A stretch of DNA of 64,000 bases, taken from Thalassoroseus pseudoceratinae (lineage in GTDB: Bacteria > Planctomycetota > Planctomycetia > Planctomycetales > Planctomycetaceae). Under the pieces are notes generated by a model, which had not been told where the DNA came from, made no database searches, and was given only the letters and a program-made list of their open reading frames with translations. Numbering within the stretch: the stretch's first letter is position 1; the number at the start of each line of letters is the position of its first letter. Location: NCBI RefSeq assembly GCF_011634775.1, contig NZ_JAALXT010000003.1, forward strand, positions 186,001 to 250,000, read 5' to 3'. The position numbers were made by a program, and so were the translations under genes. Below are positions 36,993 to 46,389 of this stretch, piece by piece.

Positions 36993-38534
36993 ATGCCTGG
37001 CTTCTTTGAAGCATTTGAAACTCTTAGTGATCGTCCTGTCTTCGTTCACTTTCAGAAGCTCGTGCAAACGGCTCGTCCTTCCATGCAAGAAGCCCAGGTG
37101 CAAGGGCAGATCGCGGAATGGGGGGAATCCCAGGGCTTTCGAGTGACTCGCGACAAGACTGGGAATATCTGCCTGCACGTCCCCGCCCGTGGAGAGACGC
37201 AAAACCAGAATCCCGTCATCATTCAAAACCACACAGATATTGTCGTGTCGAACGCTGATGACGCTCCCGATGGCGTCGACTCGGCAACCGGAAATATCCC
37301 TGTCGATCGGGGCAATGTGGGTCCGGACGGAGCATTCCATCCCGATCAGCAAGGGGCATGGTTACGAGCACCGTTCACCACTCTAGGAGCAGACAACGGA
37401 ATCGGTTGTGCCATGGCGATGGCTATCTGTGATGATCCGGACGCCGTTCATCCTCCCCTCGAATTGATCTTCACAGTCGACGAGGAACAGGGCTTGACCG
37501 GAGCGCTCCAATTGGATGCGGAGGCGCTTGAGATTCGTGGTCGCACGTTGATCAATTTAGACACCGAAGACGACGATGAATTGACCATCGGTTGTGCAGG
37601 TGGAATGGACACGGAGATCACTTGGCAACGAGAACGCCGTGCGATTCCGAAGGATTTGGCCGCATTCGAGATCGCACTTGGCCCGACAATGGGTGGGCAT
37701 TCGGGGATCGAAATTGACGCCGGTCGCGTCAATGCGAATCGGGCGTTGGCACGTATCCTGCGACATGCCGCGCTGCAAACCGAACTTCATTTAGCGTCAA
37801 TCGTCGGCGGTGATAAACGCAATGCGATTCCGCGGACTGCCTCGGCTGTCGTCGTGATTGACCCGGCAGATGAAGACAAACTGCGGTCTGCAGTCGATGA
37901 TGTGCGGACACATCTTGCCAAGCAATTTAGCTCGCGTGATGTCGATCTGAATCAAGCGATTGCCGATCCAAAAGCAGTTGCCCTACCCGACACCGCATTT
38001 CTACCACAGTGCACTCTGCACCTCATTGACATGCTCCTGGCGTTGCCAGCTGGAGTGTTGGGGACGACTCCCGAAATTCCAGGTTTGGTCGAAACCAGCA
38101 ACAACTTGGCGGTTTTACAGACCGAAGGTGATACGGTCCGCATCGCATGCAATTCTCGGAGCAGTTCTGTCGAAGCTCTACGTGATGTATCCGCGACGCT
38201 TTGTGCCGCTGCGGGGCTGGCGGATGCCACCGCCAAGAAGACCAATCAGTACCCTGGTTGGCAACCCGATGTAAACTCATCGTTGGTGAAATTGACCGCG
38301 AGTGCGTACGAGGAACTCTTTGGCGAGAGCCCCAAAGTTCACGCGATCCATGCCGGACTAGAGTGCGGCGTGCTAGCTGAGCGAATTGGCGGGGATGTCG
38401 ACTCGATCAGCTTCGGCCCAAACATTCGCGGCAATCACGCACCGGGAGAACGGGTCGAGATCGAATCCGTCGAAAAGTCGTATCGCCTGCTCAAAGCTTT
38501 ATTGCGATCTCTCGCAGAGCAAGGTTCACCGTAG
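36993..38534 (+). CDS. pepD: Aminoacyl-histidine dipeptidase (PepD, M20 family)
   Basis: The 513-residue cytosolic metallopeptidase splits Xaa-His and related dipeptides. The di-zinc site is complete: H80 and D82 in IIQNHTDIVVSN, bridging D134 in LGADNGIGCAMAM, catalytic E164 and E165 in TVDEEQGLTGA, D190 in LINLDTEDDDEL, and the final His in the ISFGPNIRGNHAPGE segment. The dimerisation domain between about 215 and 400 includes GPTMGGHSGIEIDAGR. The usual PepD sequence at the first ligand is GHMD; here it is NHTD. It is followed 67 bases later by nnrD on the same strand. Confidence 0.94.
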   Translation: MPGFFEAFETLSDRPVFVHFQKLVQTARPSMQEAQVQGQIAEWGESQGFRVTRDKTGNICLHVPARGETQNQNPVIIQNHTDIVVSNADDAPDGVDSATGNIPVDRGNVGPDGAFHPDQQGAWLRAPFTTLGADNGIGCAMAMAICDDPDAVHPPLELIFTVDEEQGLTGALQLDAEALEIRGRTLINLDTEDDDELTIGCAGGMDTEITWQRERRAIPKDLAAFEIALGPTMGGHSGIEIDAGRVNANRALARILRHAALQTELHLASIVGGDKRNAIPRTASAVVVIDPADEDKLRSAVDDVRTHLAKQFSSRDVDLNQAIADPKAVALPDTAFLPQCTLHLIDMLLALPAGVLGTTPEIPGLVETSNNLAVLQTEGDTVRIACNSRSSSVEALRDVSATLCAAAGLADATAKKTNQYPGWQPDVNSSLVKLTASAYEELFGESPKVHAIHAGLECGVLAERIGGDVDSISFGPNIRGNHAPGERVEIESVEKSYRLLKALLRSLAEQGSP

Positions 38535-38601
38535 TCCAACACTGCCGCGTTACATGATGTACCGCGTATTCCAGTTTCCATGATTAGAGAGCCGACTAGC
38601 C

Positions 38602-39486
38602 ATGAAACGAATCGAACAACTGCCACCCTTGCCGGACCGAAGCCAAAATTCCCATAAGGGAAGCTTCGGTTCGGTTTTTTTGATTGGCGGGTCGCGCGGG
38701 ATGAGTGGAGCGATGGCGTTGGCCGGGATGGGGGCGTTGCGGGGCGGTGCCGGGCTCGTCACGCTGGCGGTGCCCATGGGAATTTTGTCGACGATCACGG
38801 CACTTGAACCTTCATACCTCACCAAGCCACTTCCCGAGGACAAACACGGCTGCATTTCCCTCGTGGCTTGGTCGGCTTTGCATGATGCAGACAAAAGATT
38901 CGACGTGGTGGCCATCGGTCCCGGTCTATGCCGAACCGACGATTCTCAAGAACTTACTGCACGTCTTTTTGAACGTTGTTCTGTGCCGCTTGTTGTCGAC
39001 GCCGACGGGCTCAACAACCTGACGGATCGAAAAACTGTCTTGAGTACCCATCCGAAGTCTGCGTCCGCCGCTCGAGTACTCACACCTCACCCCGGTGAAT
39101 TTGCTCGTTTGCTGGATGTACCCGTCAGCGAGGTGCAGGCGAATCGTGAGCAGTTGGCTGCAGCATTTGCCGCCAAACATCAACTCATTGTGGTGCTCAA
39201 AGGTCACGGAACAATTATTACCGATGGCGAACAGATTGCTGTCAATCCGACCGGGAACCCCGGCATGGCGACGGGGGGAATGGGCGATGTGCTCACAGGT
39301 CTGATCGCGGCACTGCTTGGCCAAGGCATGGCGGCGTTCGATGCGGCCCACCTCGGGGTCTACTTGCACGGTTTGGCGGCTGACATTGCCGTCCAGGAAT
39401 TCTCACAACCGGGGCTGATTGCCTCCGACCTGCCACTTTACATCGGTCCGGCATGGCAAACTGTGCTCGGTCAGACGCCAGAGTGA
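38602..39486 (+). CDS. nnrD: ADP-dependent (S)-NAD(P)H-hydrate dehydratase
   Basis: NnrD restores NAD(P)H from its hydrated, damaged form. The 294-residue protein corresponds to the C-terminal half of bifunctional YjeF; no epimerase half is fused or visible next to it. Characteristic parts are GSFGSVFLIGGSRGMSGAMA, the strand-loop LVVDADGLNNL, RVLTPHPGEFARLL and the nucleotide site GNPGMATGGMGDVLTGLIAA with the catalytic aspartate in GMGD. The ATG is preceded by GAGAG at slightly long spacing. It follows pepD and converges with the coiled-coil gene after 111 bases. Confidence 0.94.
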   Translation: MKRIEQLPPLPDRSQNSHKGSFGSVFLIGGSRGMSGAMALAGMGALRGGAGLVTLAVPMGILSTITALEPSYLTKPLPEDKHGCISLVAWSALHDADKRFDVVAIGPGLCRTDDSQELTARLFERCSVPLVVDADGLNNLTDRKTVLSTHPKSASAARVLTPHPGEFARLLDVPVSEVQANREQLAAAFAAKHQLIVVLKGHGTIITDGEQIAVNPTGNPGMATGGMGDVLTGLIAALLGQGMAAFDAAHLGVYLHGLAADIAVQEFSQPGLIASDLPLYIGPAWQTVLGQTPE

Positions 39487-39597
39487 ATCAAAACTTCTAA
39501 CGCCGGTTGCCCCACACGGGTACGTCCGTCGCGTGATGGATGGCAAATTGCCAACGCATGGCAATGCTGGGCAAGACTGGTCGAGCTAATCGCGAAA

Positions 39598-40971
39598 TCA
39601 CTTCTCAGAGAAGTACTCTCTCACAACTTGCCGATGTCGTGGACGTAAGGACTGACCACGCGATTCGCGTCCTGTGGCGGTCTCGAACTTTCGTTGATTG
39701 CCCCGTTCATTGGAACCCGTGACATCGACATCCGGTTCCGCAGCGGTTTCCCCAACTGTTTGCAGATTCTGTTCATCATTGAAACCGGGGGGCAGTAATA
39801 CGCTTTTGAATTTTGCCCGGCTTTCGTCGGACTCCTCACCCCAGGTGAGTTCAGCGTCGCCTCGTCCGCGAGATGACCCACCGCGACCGGGTTTCTGGCC
39901 ACTCGTGGCATTACCTATGCCTTCACATTGGCCGTCACCATTACAGAGCTTAGCTCCGGCACACCGCCCGCGACATTCGTTGAGTTTTTGAGCCTGTTCT
40001 TTGAGAAACTCGTCTAACTCGGAAAGCAATTGCTCGCGTTGTTGACCACCATCCAGACCGTCGCGTTTAGGCAATTGATTCTCCTTGAGCAACCGTTGAA
40101 GTTGCTCGCGGAGAGCTTCCGGAGATCGTGACAACGCGCCACGCTCATCGAGTTTGCGTAACGTTTCCAGCATGTCTTTTTGAAGTTGCTCGCTGCGTTC
40201 AAGCGACAACATCTCGCCCCCCGGCCCGTCCTCACGCGATAGCGCTAATGTCGCTTGCCAACCTTTCGCGACGGAACGCTCGGCCGCTTCCAATTCCTGA
40301 CCAAGTTCGCGACGCAGGCTGTCAATCGCTTCCCAACGTTCGTGCGTCAACGACGACTCTTCGGTCTCTTGGCTGAGTTTTTCGATTTCTTCATTCAGCT
40401 CTTGAACTTCCTCCTCCGTCAAGACGTCGGCTTCGTCCAACCATTCGACTCCCTCATGAAGTCGTTGCAACGTGTTTTGGGCAAGCGTGTCTGGCGGGAG
40501 TTCCTTGGATGACGTTTCCCGCAACGGCACGGCACCAGCGGAGATCACGAAGCTCAACGGAATATACAGGTATTTTGCAAACCGTTTCGGCCAAACACGA
40601 AGTAAGCCTCGTTGCCAATTCGGAATTCGACGATCCAACTCGGCTTGCCAAGAGGGGTCGTGGTCTTCGCTAAGCGTCATCAATAATCCACCGGCTTCCA
40701 GACGTTCGTCGAGAATCGCAACGGTCTCGGCGTGCGTAAAGCTTTGTCGGTCGGCTTTCCACCAGGCCGCCAGAGCGACGGGAACAACTCCCATTCCCGC
40801 CCAGAGCACGTACGGCCAGCCAGAAGGGAGAAAGAGTTTCACCGCAAGTACGCCGGCACCGAAGACAAACAGGAAGATCGCCAACCATTCTGCCGCCGTG
40901 GCGAGAAACACGCCAACTTGCAAGCGACGACGGTGTTGTTCGATCCAACCATCAAAGCTTTGTGTGGCCAT
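39598..40971 (-). CDS. Uncharacterised membrane coiled-coil protein
   Basis: I do not recognise a named family. The 457-residue product starts with two close membrane helices (about 23-45, WLAIFLFVFGAGVLAV, and about 53-70, VLWAGMGVVPVALAAWW) and a third short hydrophobic stretch near 134-147. Residues about 170-345 are strongly charged and heptad-like, predicting coiled coil (EEEVQELNEEIEKLSQETEE). A Cys cluster (NECRGRCAGAKLCNGDGQC) and a glycine-rich low-complexity tail follow. It is last in a tight run behind the carotenoid genes; the gap to the upstream gene is 36 bases. Confidence 0.78.
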   Translation of the reverse strand: MATQSFDGWIEQHRRRLQVGVFLATAAEWLAIFLFVFGAGVLAVKLFLPSGWPYVLWAGMGVVPVALAAWWKADRQSFTHAETVAILDERLEAGGLLMTLSEDHDPSWQAELDRRIPNWQRGLLRVWPKRFAKYLYIPLSFVISAGAVPLRETSSKELPPDTLAQNTLQRLHEGVEWLDEADVLTEEEVQELNEEIEKLSQETEESSLTHERWEAIDSLRRELGQELEAAERSVAKGWQATLALSREDGPGGEMLSLERSEQLQKDMLETLRKLDERGALSRSPEALREQLQRLLKENQLPKRDGLDGGQQREQLLSELDEFLKEQAQKLNECRGRCAGAKLCNGDGQCEGIGNATSGQKPGRGGSSRGRGDAELTWGEESDESRAKFKSVLLPPGFNDEQNLQTVGETAAEPDVDVTGSNERGNQRKFETATGRESRGQSLRPRHRQVVREYFSEK

Positions 40972-41007
40972 CGAGGACTCCGAAGAAAATTCGCCGGTCT
41001 CTGCGTA

Positions 41008-41424
41008 TTATTGTGGCAACGGACCGACACGAAGGCAATCGCTCCAATTGTCGAACCGAGCATCCGATGAGACGTCTGACGGCTCAAAAAGTTCCGAACC
41101 TTCGAGACGAATCGTTCCCCGATTCCCGACGAGCAAGACGTGGGCAGCGGGCGATTCGTCGGTGTTGGAGACCGATACCATCACGGTTCGTCCATTCGCG
41201 CACGTGGCCAATGCGGACATGACATTCGGCGATTCGGGAGTTAACCCGACACTTCGAATCGCTGAATCCAAAACTTGTTCGCTGTCACGAAGACAATCCG
41301 CAAGCAGTGGTTCGAGTTCGCTTCCCGACGGCAATCGCAAGTGCCAACGTACCGCGACCGGAGTGCCAATCTGATCCGCTTCGATGGCTCGACGTATTGT
41401 TTGGCGAATTTCCGCGAGAGTCAT
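41008..41424 (-). CDS. Uncharacterised 138-aa protein
   Basis: I do not recognise this small cytosolic product. It has no signal or membrane helix. Its first half contains a charged helix (LAEIRQTIRRAIEADQIG); the second half has strand-like HVLLVGNRGTIRLEG, faintly like the C-terminal domain of Gfo/Idh proteins. It lies 56 bases after the stop of the desaturase gene and 36 before the coiled-coil gene on the same strand. Base usage matches its neighbours, which supports it as real. A role in carotenoid formation cannot be inferred beyond position. Confidence 0.65.
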   Translation of the reverse strand: MTLAEIRQTIRRAIEADQIGTPVAVRWHLRLPSGSELEPLLADCLRDSEQVLDSAIRSVGLTPESPNVMSALATCANGRTVMVSVSNTDESPAAHVLLVGNRGTIRLEGSELFEPSDVSSDARFDNWSDCLRVGPLPQ

Positions 41425-41480
41425 GAGGTTGCTTTCGAAATCTGATCAAGACTCCTCAAGTTTACCACATGACATTCGCT

Positions 41481-43046
41481 TCATGCGAGAGCGGTTGCCG
41501 GCTGATTTACGGGATGGTCCTGATCCAGTGAGTCGGCAGCAATCCAGCCCGACATCAGCACCATCGGCATTCCCGGTCCTGGGTGTGCGGCTCCGCCAGC
41601 AAGATAGAGACCGGCAATGTCGTGACTGCGATTCGCAGGTTTGAACGCCCCGAGGAACCGCCCATGACTGGCCAATCCGTAGATGGCACCGTTGAGAACG
41701 TGGTAGCGGTCGTGGATGTCCTGCGGTGTGAGCACCGCTTCGGTGACGATTCGCTCTTGCAGGTCGGACATACCGGCCGTTCGAGACAGTTTCTCCAAGA
41801 TCGTCCGCCGATAGTCCGGCAACAGACGCGACCAATCATGACCCGGCCGCAGATACGGCGTGTGCACAAGGACGTAGAGAGCCTCACCGCCAGACGGTGC
41901 GACAGCTGGTTCAGTCACCGCTGGCGCACAGACGTAACAACTGGGATCGGGCGCAGGTTCCCCCTTATCATAGATGTATTCAAACTCTTCGTCGGCATCG
42001 CGGGAGAACACGAAATTATGGTGAAGCAGGTGTTCGTAACGTTCTTTCAAACCAAGATACAACACGACGCCAGAGCATGCCGGTTCGTACTTTCGGCGTT
42101 TCTCGAATCGCTTCGTGGCGGGGCTCGGTTCGAGTAACTCCGAATGCGTGCGGACGCTGTCGCAGTTAGAGACGACCGCGTCGAACGGAAAGAATTCTCC
42201 GTCGTCGGTCTCCACGCCCCGGACGACCTCGTGTTTCGGTCCGGTTCCGCCTCGCGTTTCCGTTCGGATTCGTTGAACTCCGGTTCCGGTGTGGATCGTC
42301 ACGCCCAATTCTCGGGCCAACTTTTCGAGAGCAACGGGAACCGCCCGAGTTCCGCCGATCGGATACCAGATTCCCTCCTCGGTCTGCATGTGGGCAATAC
42401 CACACAATACCGCCGGTGATCCGAATGGTGATGAGCCGACGTATTGAGTGAAGTGGTCGATCATTTGAGCGACCCGTTCATCCTTCACACACGACCGCAC
42501 CACGCCAGCGACGGTTTGTCCCATCCGGAGTTGAAGCAGATCGGAAAGTGTTTTCGAGTTGAACGTTTCGCCAAGATTCAACGTGTCTCGAATACCACCG
42601 ACACTGCGATAGAAGAAGAAGCGATCGGAAATGTTGTGCAATCGTTCGGAAATGGTCAGGAACTTTTGGTAACCGTCTCCATCGGCGGGACGCTCGGAAA
42701 ACTGGCGGATCGAGTCGGCCATGGCGTCGACGTTTTCCACCAAATCCAACACCGAATCGTCTTCGAAGAAGCAACGCCATTGTGGATCGAGCCGGACCAG
42801 CTCCAATTCCTCGTGCATGTCCCGACCGGCTTCCCGGAAGACACGTTCGAGTACTGAGGGAATTGTCAGAATCGTCGGTCCCATGTCGAAACGGAAGCCG
42901 TCCTGCTCCAATACAGCCGCTTTCCCACCCAGCCACTCGTTGCGTTCAAACAACGTGACCCGATGACCACGCGCCGCCAATGTGCAAGCCGCCGAAAGAC
43001 CGGCCAAACCGCCGCCGATCACTCCGACCGTGCGTTCACTTTCCAT
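41481..43046 (-). CDS. CrtI/CrtN-type carotenoid desaturase or oxidase (first paralogue)
   Basis: The 521-residue FAD enzyme starts at ATG 43046 (GGAATC ahead); the frame is open upstream to 43217 but that stretch overlaps the aldehyde dehydrogenase gene. The FAD motif is VGVIGGGLAGLSAACTLA (7-24). FRFDMGPTILTIPSVL, then YPIGGTRAVPVALEKLARELG and the C-terminal GLYLAGGAAHPGPGMPMVL are typical of phytoene or dehydrosqualene desaturases. Proteins of this type introduce double bases in C30 or C40 isoprenoids; a related group oxidises the end methyl. A 32-base gap separates it from the aldehyde dehydrogenase upstream. Substrate length cannot be decided from sequence alone. Confidence 0.9.
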   Translation of the reverse strand: MESERTVGVIGGGLAGLSAACTLAARGHRVTLFERNEWLGGKAAVLEQDGFRFDMGPTILTIPSVLERVFREAGRDMHEELELVRLDPQWRCFFEDDSVLDLVENVDAMADSIRQFSERPADGDGYQKFLTISERLHNISDRFFFYRSVGGIRDTLNLGETFNSKTLSDLLQLRMGQTVAGVVRSCVKDERVAQMIDHFTQYVGSSPFGSPAVLCGIAHMQTEEGIWYPIGGTRAVPVALEKLARELGVTIHTGTGVQRIRTETRGGTGPKHEVVRGVETDDGEFFPFDAVVSNCDSVRTHSELLEPSPATKRFEKRRKYEPACSGVVLYLGLKERYEHLLHHNFVFSRDADEEFEYIYDKGEPAPDPSCYVCAPAVTEPAVAPSGGEALYVLVHTPYLRPGHDWSRLLPDYRRTILEKLSRTAGMSDLQERIVTEAVLTPQDIHDRYHVLNGAIYGLASHGRFLGAFKPANRSHDIAGLYLAGGAAHPGPGMPMVLMSGWIAADSLDQDHPVNQPATALA

Positions 43047-43078
43047 AGTTCGATTCCTAATCAATTGTTTGATGTATC

Positions 43079-44599
43079 TCAGGATGCAGTTTCGGTCGTC
43101 GAAACGGTTGGTGTTTTGGATGCGTCTTGCGGTCCGTCGGGTTGTTTCTGGCGTCGTTTCCAGACCTCGAAACCGGCTCGCATCGATTGGAATATGCCGC
43201 CGCAGCGACGAAACCAACTCGAAGCGTGACGCGTTTGCAAATACGCTCTAAGCAAGTCTTCGATGTCATCAGCTTCGTGCGTCAAATGCGGAGCGAATCG
43301 GCCTTTCCGAATGAACACCGCTTTGTAGGCGGTCATCTGTAACAATCCCTCGTCACCGCGAGTGACGCCATGACCACTCAATCGTCGCCCACCGAAACCG
43401 GCACGGGGATCGGCTGTCGGCGCGAGCATGTCATTGACAACGACCGTGCCCGCATCGATTTGACTCGCCAGGATTTCTGCTTCGCGTCCTTCGCCGAACA
43501 CCGTCGCCCCAAGCGCATACGCACAACGGCGATTCGTGGCGAGTGCGGCTTGATCGTCCGGAACGCCAATCAGCGAGAGAACGGGAGCAAACACATCCTC
43601 GTTCAGCAACGGCATATCCTGGTGGGCATTGGAGACGATAAGTGGAAAACTTTCGCTGAGGTTTTCGCTATCGAGATCCCCGGCGAGTAGCGTTGCACCA
43701 TTCTCGACAGTATCCCGAACGAACTTTCGAGCCGTCGCTGCGGCTTGAGGATCGGGTTCGATTCGCGGCAACGTTTCCGTCATCGCGAGCAATCGTTCCT
43801 CGAACTCTTCGAGTTTTTCTTCAGGAACGAAAATCCGACGTGGGGCGATGCAAGTGGCGCCGCTGTTGAAACTCAGTCCAAACCGCAACGCCGGGAACAC
43901 CCGATCCCAATCGGCGGAACGTTGCACAAACACCGCGTCGCAGCCGGACAACTCCATCGTGGTCGGCGTCATTGTTTCCACCGCATTCCGACAGACCGCT
44001 TTCCCGGTGGTTGCCGATCCCGTGAGCACGATTTTGTCGACGCCGGTTTCGATGAGAACTTTCGCGGGGGTCGGGTCTTCGGTGAATACGTGAAGCAAGT
44101 TTCGGTCGAGACCGGCTTCGAATAGCATTTCCGCAAGGAGGTTGGTGACCGGGACCGCATCCCGTCCCGGTTTGACGAACACGGCATTTCCAGCAACGAG
44201 TGCTTGTAGCATCTGCACGCCGGTGAGAAGTAACGGGTAATTCCACGTTCCGAGGATCAGCACCACGCCCAACGGATCGCGGTGAATTTCGGTTCGCACG
44301 CCGGTCATCCAGAGCGGTCGATCTCGCCAGCCCAATTTGCGTGGGGCGAGCAAACGGTTCGCGTTCTTGTTCAAAAACCGACACGCATCTGCCAATGGCA
44401 CCACTTCGGCCGCTAACGTTTCACGCGGATTTACACGCTGCGGAATCTGAACGGCGGACACCAAATCGTCCACACGATTCACGATTTGGTCACGAAATCG
44501 CCGCACAATTGCGGTGCGTTCACGAATCGGGACCGCGGTCCACTGCCTTTGTGCTGTTCGAGCAATCTCCAGAAGTTCGAGGGGATCGGGGTCAGACAA
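43079..44599 (-). CDS. Aldehyde dehydrogenase, probably for apocarotenoid aldehydes
   Basis: I start at TTG 44599, giving 506 residues. GGAG lies seven bases ahead and the codon overlaps the end of the upstream desaturase gene by eight bases, a coupled arrangement. ATGs at 44680/44677 would give an 89- or 86-base overlap with a Cys/Arg-rich leader. Landmarks are oxyanion Asn120 in TWNYPLLLTG, NAD region LTGSATTGKAV, Glu216 in TMELSGCDAVFV (usual LELGGK is altered) and catalytic Cys250 in NSGATCIAPRR. Carotenoid clusters that make diapocarotenoic acids contain an aldehyde dehydrogenase with two CrtN-type enzymes, which matches the neighbours here. The assignment is from context. Confidence 0.88.
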   Translation of the reverse strand: MSDPDPLELLEIARTAQRQWTAVPIRERTAIVRRFRDQIVNRVDDLVSAVQIPQRVNPRETLAAEVVPLADACRFLNKNANRLLAPRKLGWRDRPLWMTGVRTEIHRDPLGVVLILGTWNYPLLLTGVQMLQALVAGNAVFVKPGRDAVPVTNLLAEMLFEAGLDRNLLHVFTEDPTPAKVLIETGVDKIVLTGSATTGKAVCRNAVETMTPTTMELSGCDAVFVQRSADWDRVFPALRFGLSFNSGATCIAPRRIFVPEEKLEEFEERLLAMTETLPRIEPDPQAAATARKFVRDTVENGATLLAGDLDSENLSESFPLIVSNAHQDMPLLNEDVFAPVLSLIGVPDDQAALATNRRCAYALGATVFGEGREAEILASQIDAGTVVVNDMLAPTADPRAGFGGRRLSGHGVTRGDEGLLQMTAYKAVFIRKGRFAPHLTHEADDIEDLLRAYLQTRHASSWFRRCGGIFQSMRAGFEVWKRRQKQPDGPQDASKTPTVSTTETAS

Positions 44600-46145
44600 G
44601 TGCGGTCTCCATGTGTTGATCGGGTTGTTCCGGCGTGATGGGCAACTCGGGTTCCGGCAAGTCCAAACCGAGGTCATCACCCATGAGTTTCGAGGTAATT
44701 CGCGCCGATTCGAAGATCACAGGCAAACCGCTTCCTGGGTGCGTTCCACCACCGACGAGGTACACATTCTGCAAGTCTTCGAAGCGATTGCGTGGCCGGT
44801 TATGCAACATTTGGCCGAGATTGTGTGCGAGGTTGAATGTCGCTCCGCGATGGATGGCGAAGTCGTGTTCCCAGTCGGCGGGTGTAATCACGCGTTCGTA
44901 GCGGATACGTGATTCGATGTCGCGGATTCCCACCTTCTCAAGTTGCTGAAGGACCCGGCGTCGGAACGGTTCCCGCTCACGCGACCAATCTACGTTCGGA
45001 TGCCGATTCGTCACCGGAGCGAGCACATACAAAGTGCTCTGGCCGTCAGGAGCCAACGACGGGTCCGTCACACCGGCGTTTTGCACGTAAATCGAAGGGT
45101 CTTCGGACAGCATGTGCGTTTGCTCAATCTCCCGCAAATTGCGTTGGTAGTCTTTGGCGATGTAGATGGAATGGTGAGCAACGTCCGTGTCCAATCCGTC
45201 CACACCGAGGTACATCATAAAAGTCGAGCACGAAAACTGCTTGCGGTCGATCTTTTCATCGGTCCAGCGTCGACGCAAACGATTTGGCACAAGTTTCTGC
45301 ATGGCGTGGGCGAAGTCGGCATTCACGACCAGTGAGTCGGCCAGGTAGTTCGCTTTGGTTGTCCGAACACCGACGGCTGTTCGTCCCTCGAAAAGAACTT
45401 GTTCGACAGGTTCGTCCAGATGAATCTCCACACCGAGTTCCCGGCAGATTTCGGCCATTCGCTCTGTCACCGCACTACACCCGCCCATCGGATGGAAGAC
45501 GCCAAACTCGTATTCGAGATAGGAAAGAATCGAGAACAAACTCGGGCATCGAAACGGTGACATGCCCAGGTATTTCGATTGGAAACTGAACGCGATGACC
45601 AATCGCGGATCGGTGAAGAACTTCTGCAACTCCGTACCCAGCGATCGCCACGGTTTCACATGGCGGGCCGCCTTCAACAACTCTGGGTTGAGCAGATCGC
45701 GAACGCCGTTGAACGGGGATTCCAAGATGGGGCGGAACCGTTCGAGCTTCGTACGGTTTTCGTCCATAAACCGACGGAAAGCACCCGCATCTTGCGGTGA
45801 AAGTTGCGTCACTTCCCGTTCCATCTGCTCAAAATTCGGCGTGGCATTCAATTCACCGCCACTACCAAAAATGAGACGATACTGCGGATCGAGTTTTTTC
45901 ATCGGAACTTCAGAAAATAAATTCCGACCGACAGCTTGGAAAATCTCGTCGAGCACACGCGGGTACAGAAAGAACGTTGGACCAAGATCGAAGCGGAACC
46001 CTTCAGCTTCAATTGCTGACGTCCGACCGCCCACTCGGTCTTTCCGCTCCACGATCCGAACTTTTGCACCGGCATTAGCCAAAAGCATCGCTGCCGCCAA
46101 ACCGCCGGGACCGGCACCAACGATGAGTATTTCCGGGGTTTTCAT
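44592..46145 (-). CDS. CrtI/CrtN-type carotenoid desaturase or oxidase (second paralogue)
   Basis: The product has 517 residues from ATG 46145; ATG 46172 would add nine residues. An AAGGA sequence lies 12 bases before 46145. The FAD motif is ILIVGAGPGGLAAAMLLA near the N-terminus. FRFDLGPTFFLYPRVLDEIF and HPMGGCSAVTERMAEICREL follow, and the C-terminal YLVGGGTHPGSGLPVIF is of CrtI/CrtN type. It is only distantly similar to the other copy, so the two likely do different steps, such as desaturation and terminal methyl oxidation. It is the first gene of the minus-strand unit, which continues with the aldehyde dehydrogenase. Confidence 0.9.
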   Translation of the reverse strand: MKTPEILIVGAGPGGLAAAMLLANAGAKVRIVERKDRVGGRTSAIEAEGFRFDLGPTFFLYPRVLDEIFQAVGRNLFSEVPMKKLDPQYRLIFGSGGELNATPNFEQMEREVTQLSPQDAGAFRRFMDENRTKLERFRPILESPFNGVRDLLNPELLKAARHVKPWRSLGTELQKFFTDPRLVIAFSFQSKYLGMSPFRCPSLFSILSYLEYEFGVFHPMGGCSAVTERMAEICRELGVEIHLDEPVEQVLFEGRTAVGVRTTKANYLADSLVVNADFAHAMQKLVPNRLRRRWTDEKIDRKQFSCSTFMMYLGVDGLDTDVAHHSIYIAKDYQRNLREIEQTHMLSEDPSIYVQNAGVTDPSLAPDGQSTLYVLAPVTNRHPNVDWSREREPFRRRVLQQLEKVGIRDIESRIRYERVITPADWEHDFAIHRGATFNLAHNLGQMLHNRPRNRFEDLQNVYLVGGGTHPGSGLPVIFESARITSKLMGDDLGLDLPEPELPITPEQPDQHMETALV

Positions 46146-46389
46146 GGGCGGCGTGCGTCCTTTTGTTGACATTTGAATAGGTTGTCTCGTTCAGATTCCG
46201 CTTGACGCCGAATAGGCGTCGGTATTATTCCCCGCATATGGAAGTTGGACAGGCTGTGATCGGTTCGAATTTCCTGAGATTCCGGAAACCTGAACGGTGT
46301 ATTCCACCAGGGGGCGTCGCTGGACGCGATCACGCTCTAGCATCGCCCACAGAACTTTCAATTTCAATACCGATGTCATGAGGTCCAAG
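46146..46389. other. Divergent promoter region, carotenoid genes and ABC-2 permease
   Basis: This 244-base gap separates the minus-strand carotenoid unit from the plus-strand permease gene and must carry both promoters. No clear -35/-10 pair of good quality was found by eye. GAGG at 46380-46383 is the ribosome-binding site of the permease. Confidence 0.5.

Noticed and set aside
46258-46285. GGTTCGAATTTCC as a tRNA T-arm
   Set aside because: Flanking bases do not form acceptor, D or anticodon arms, and it lies in the divergent promoter region.
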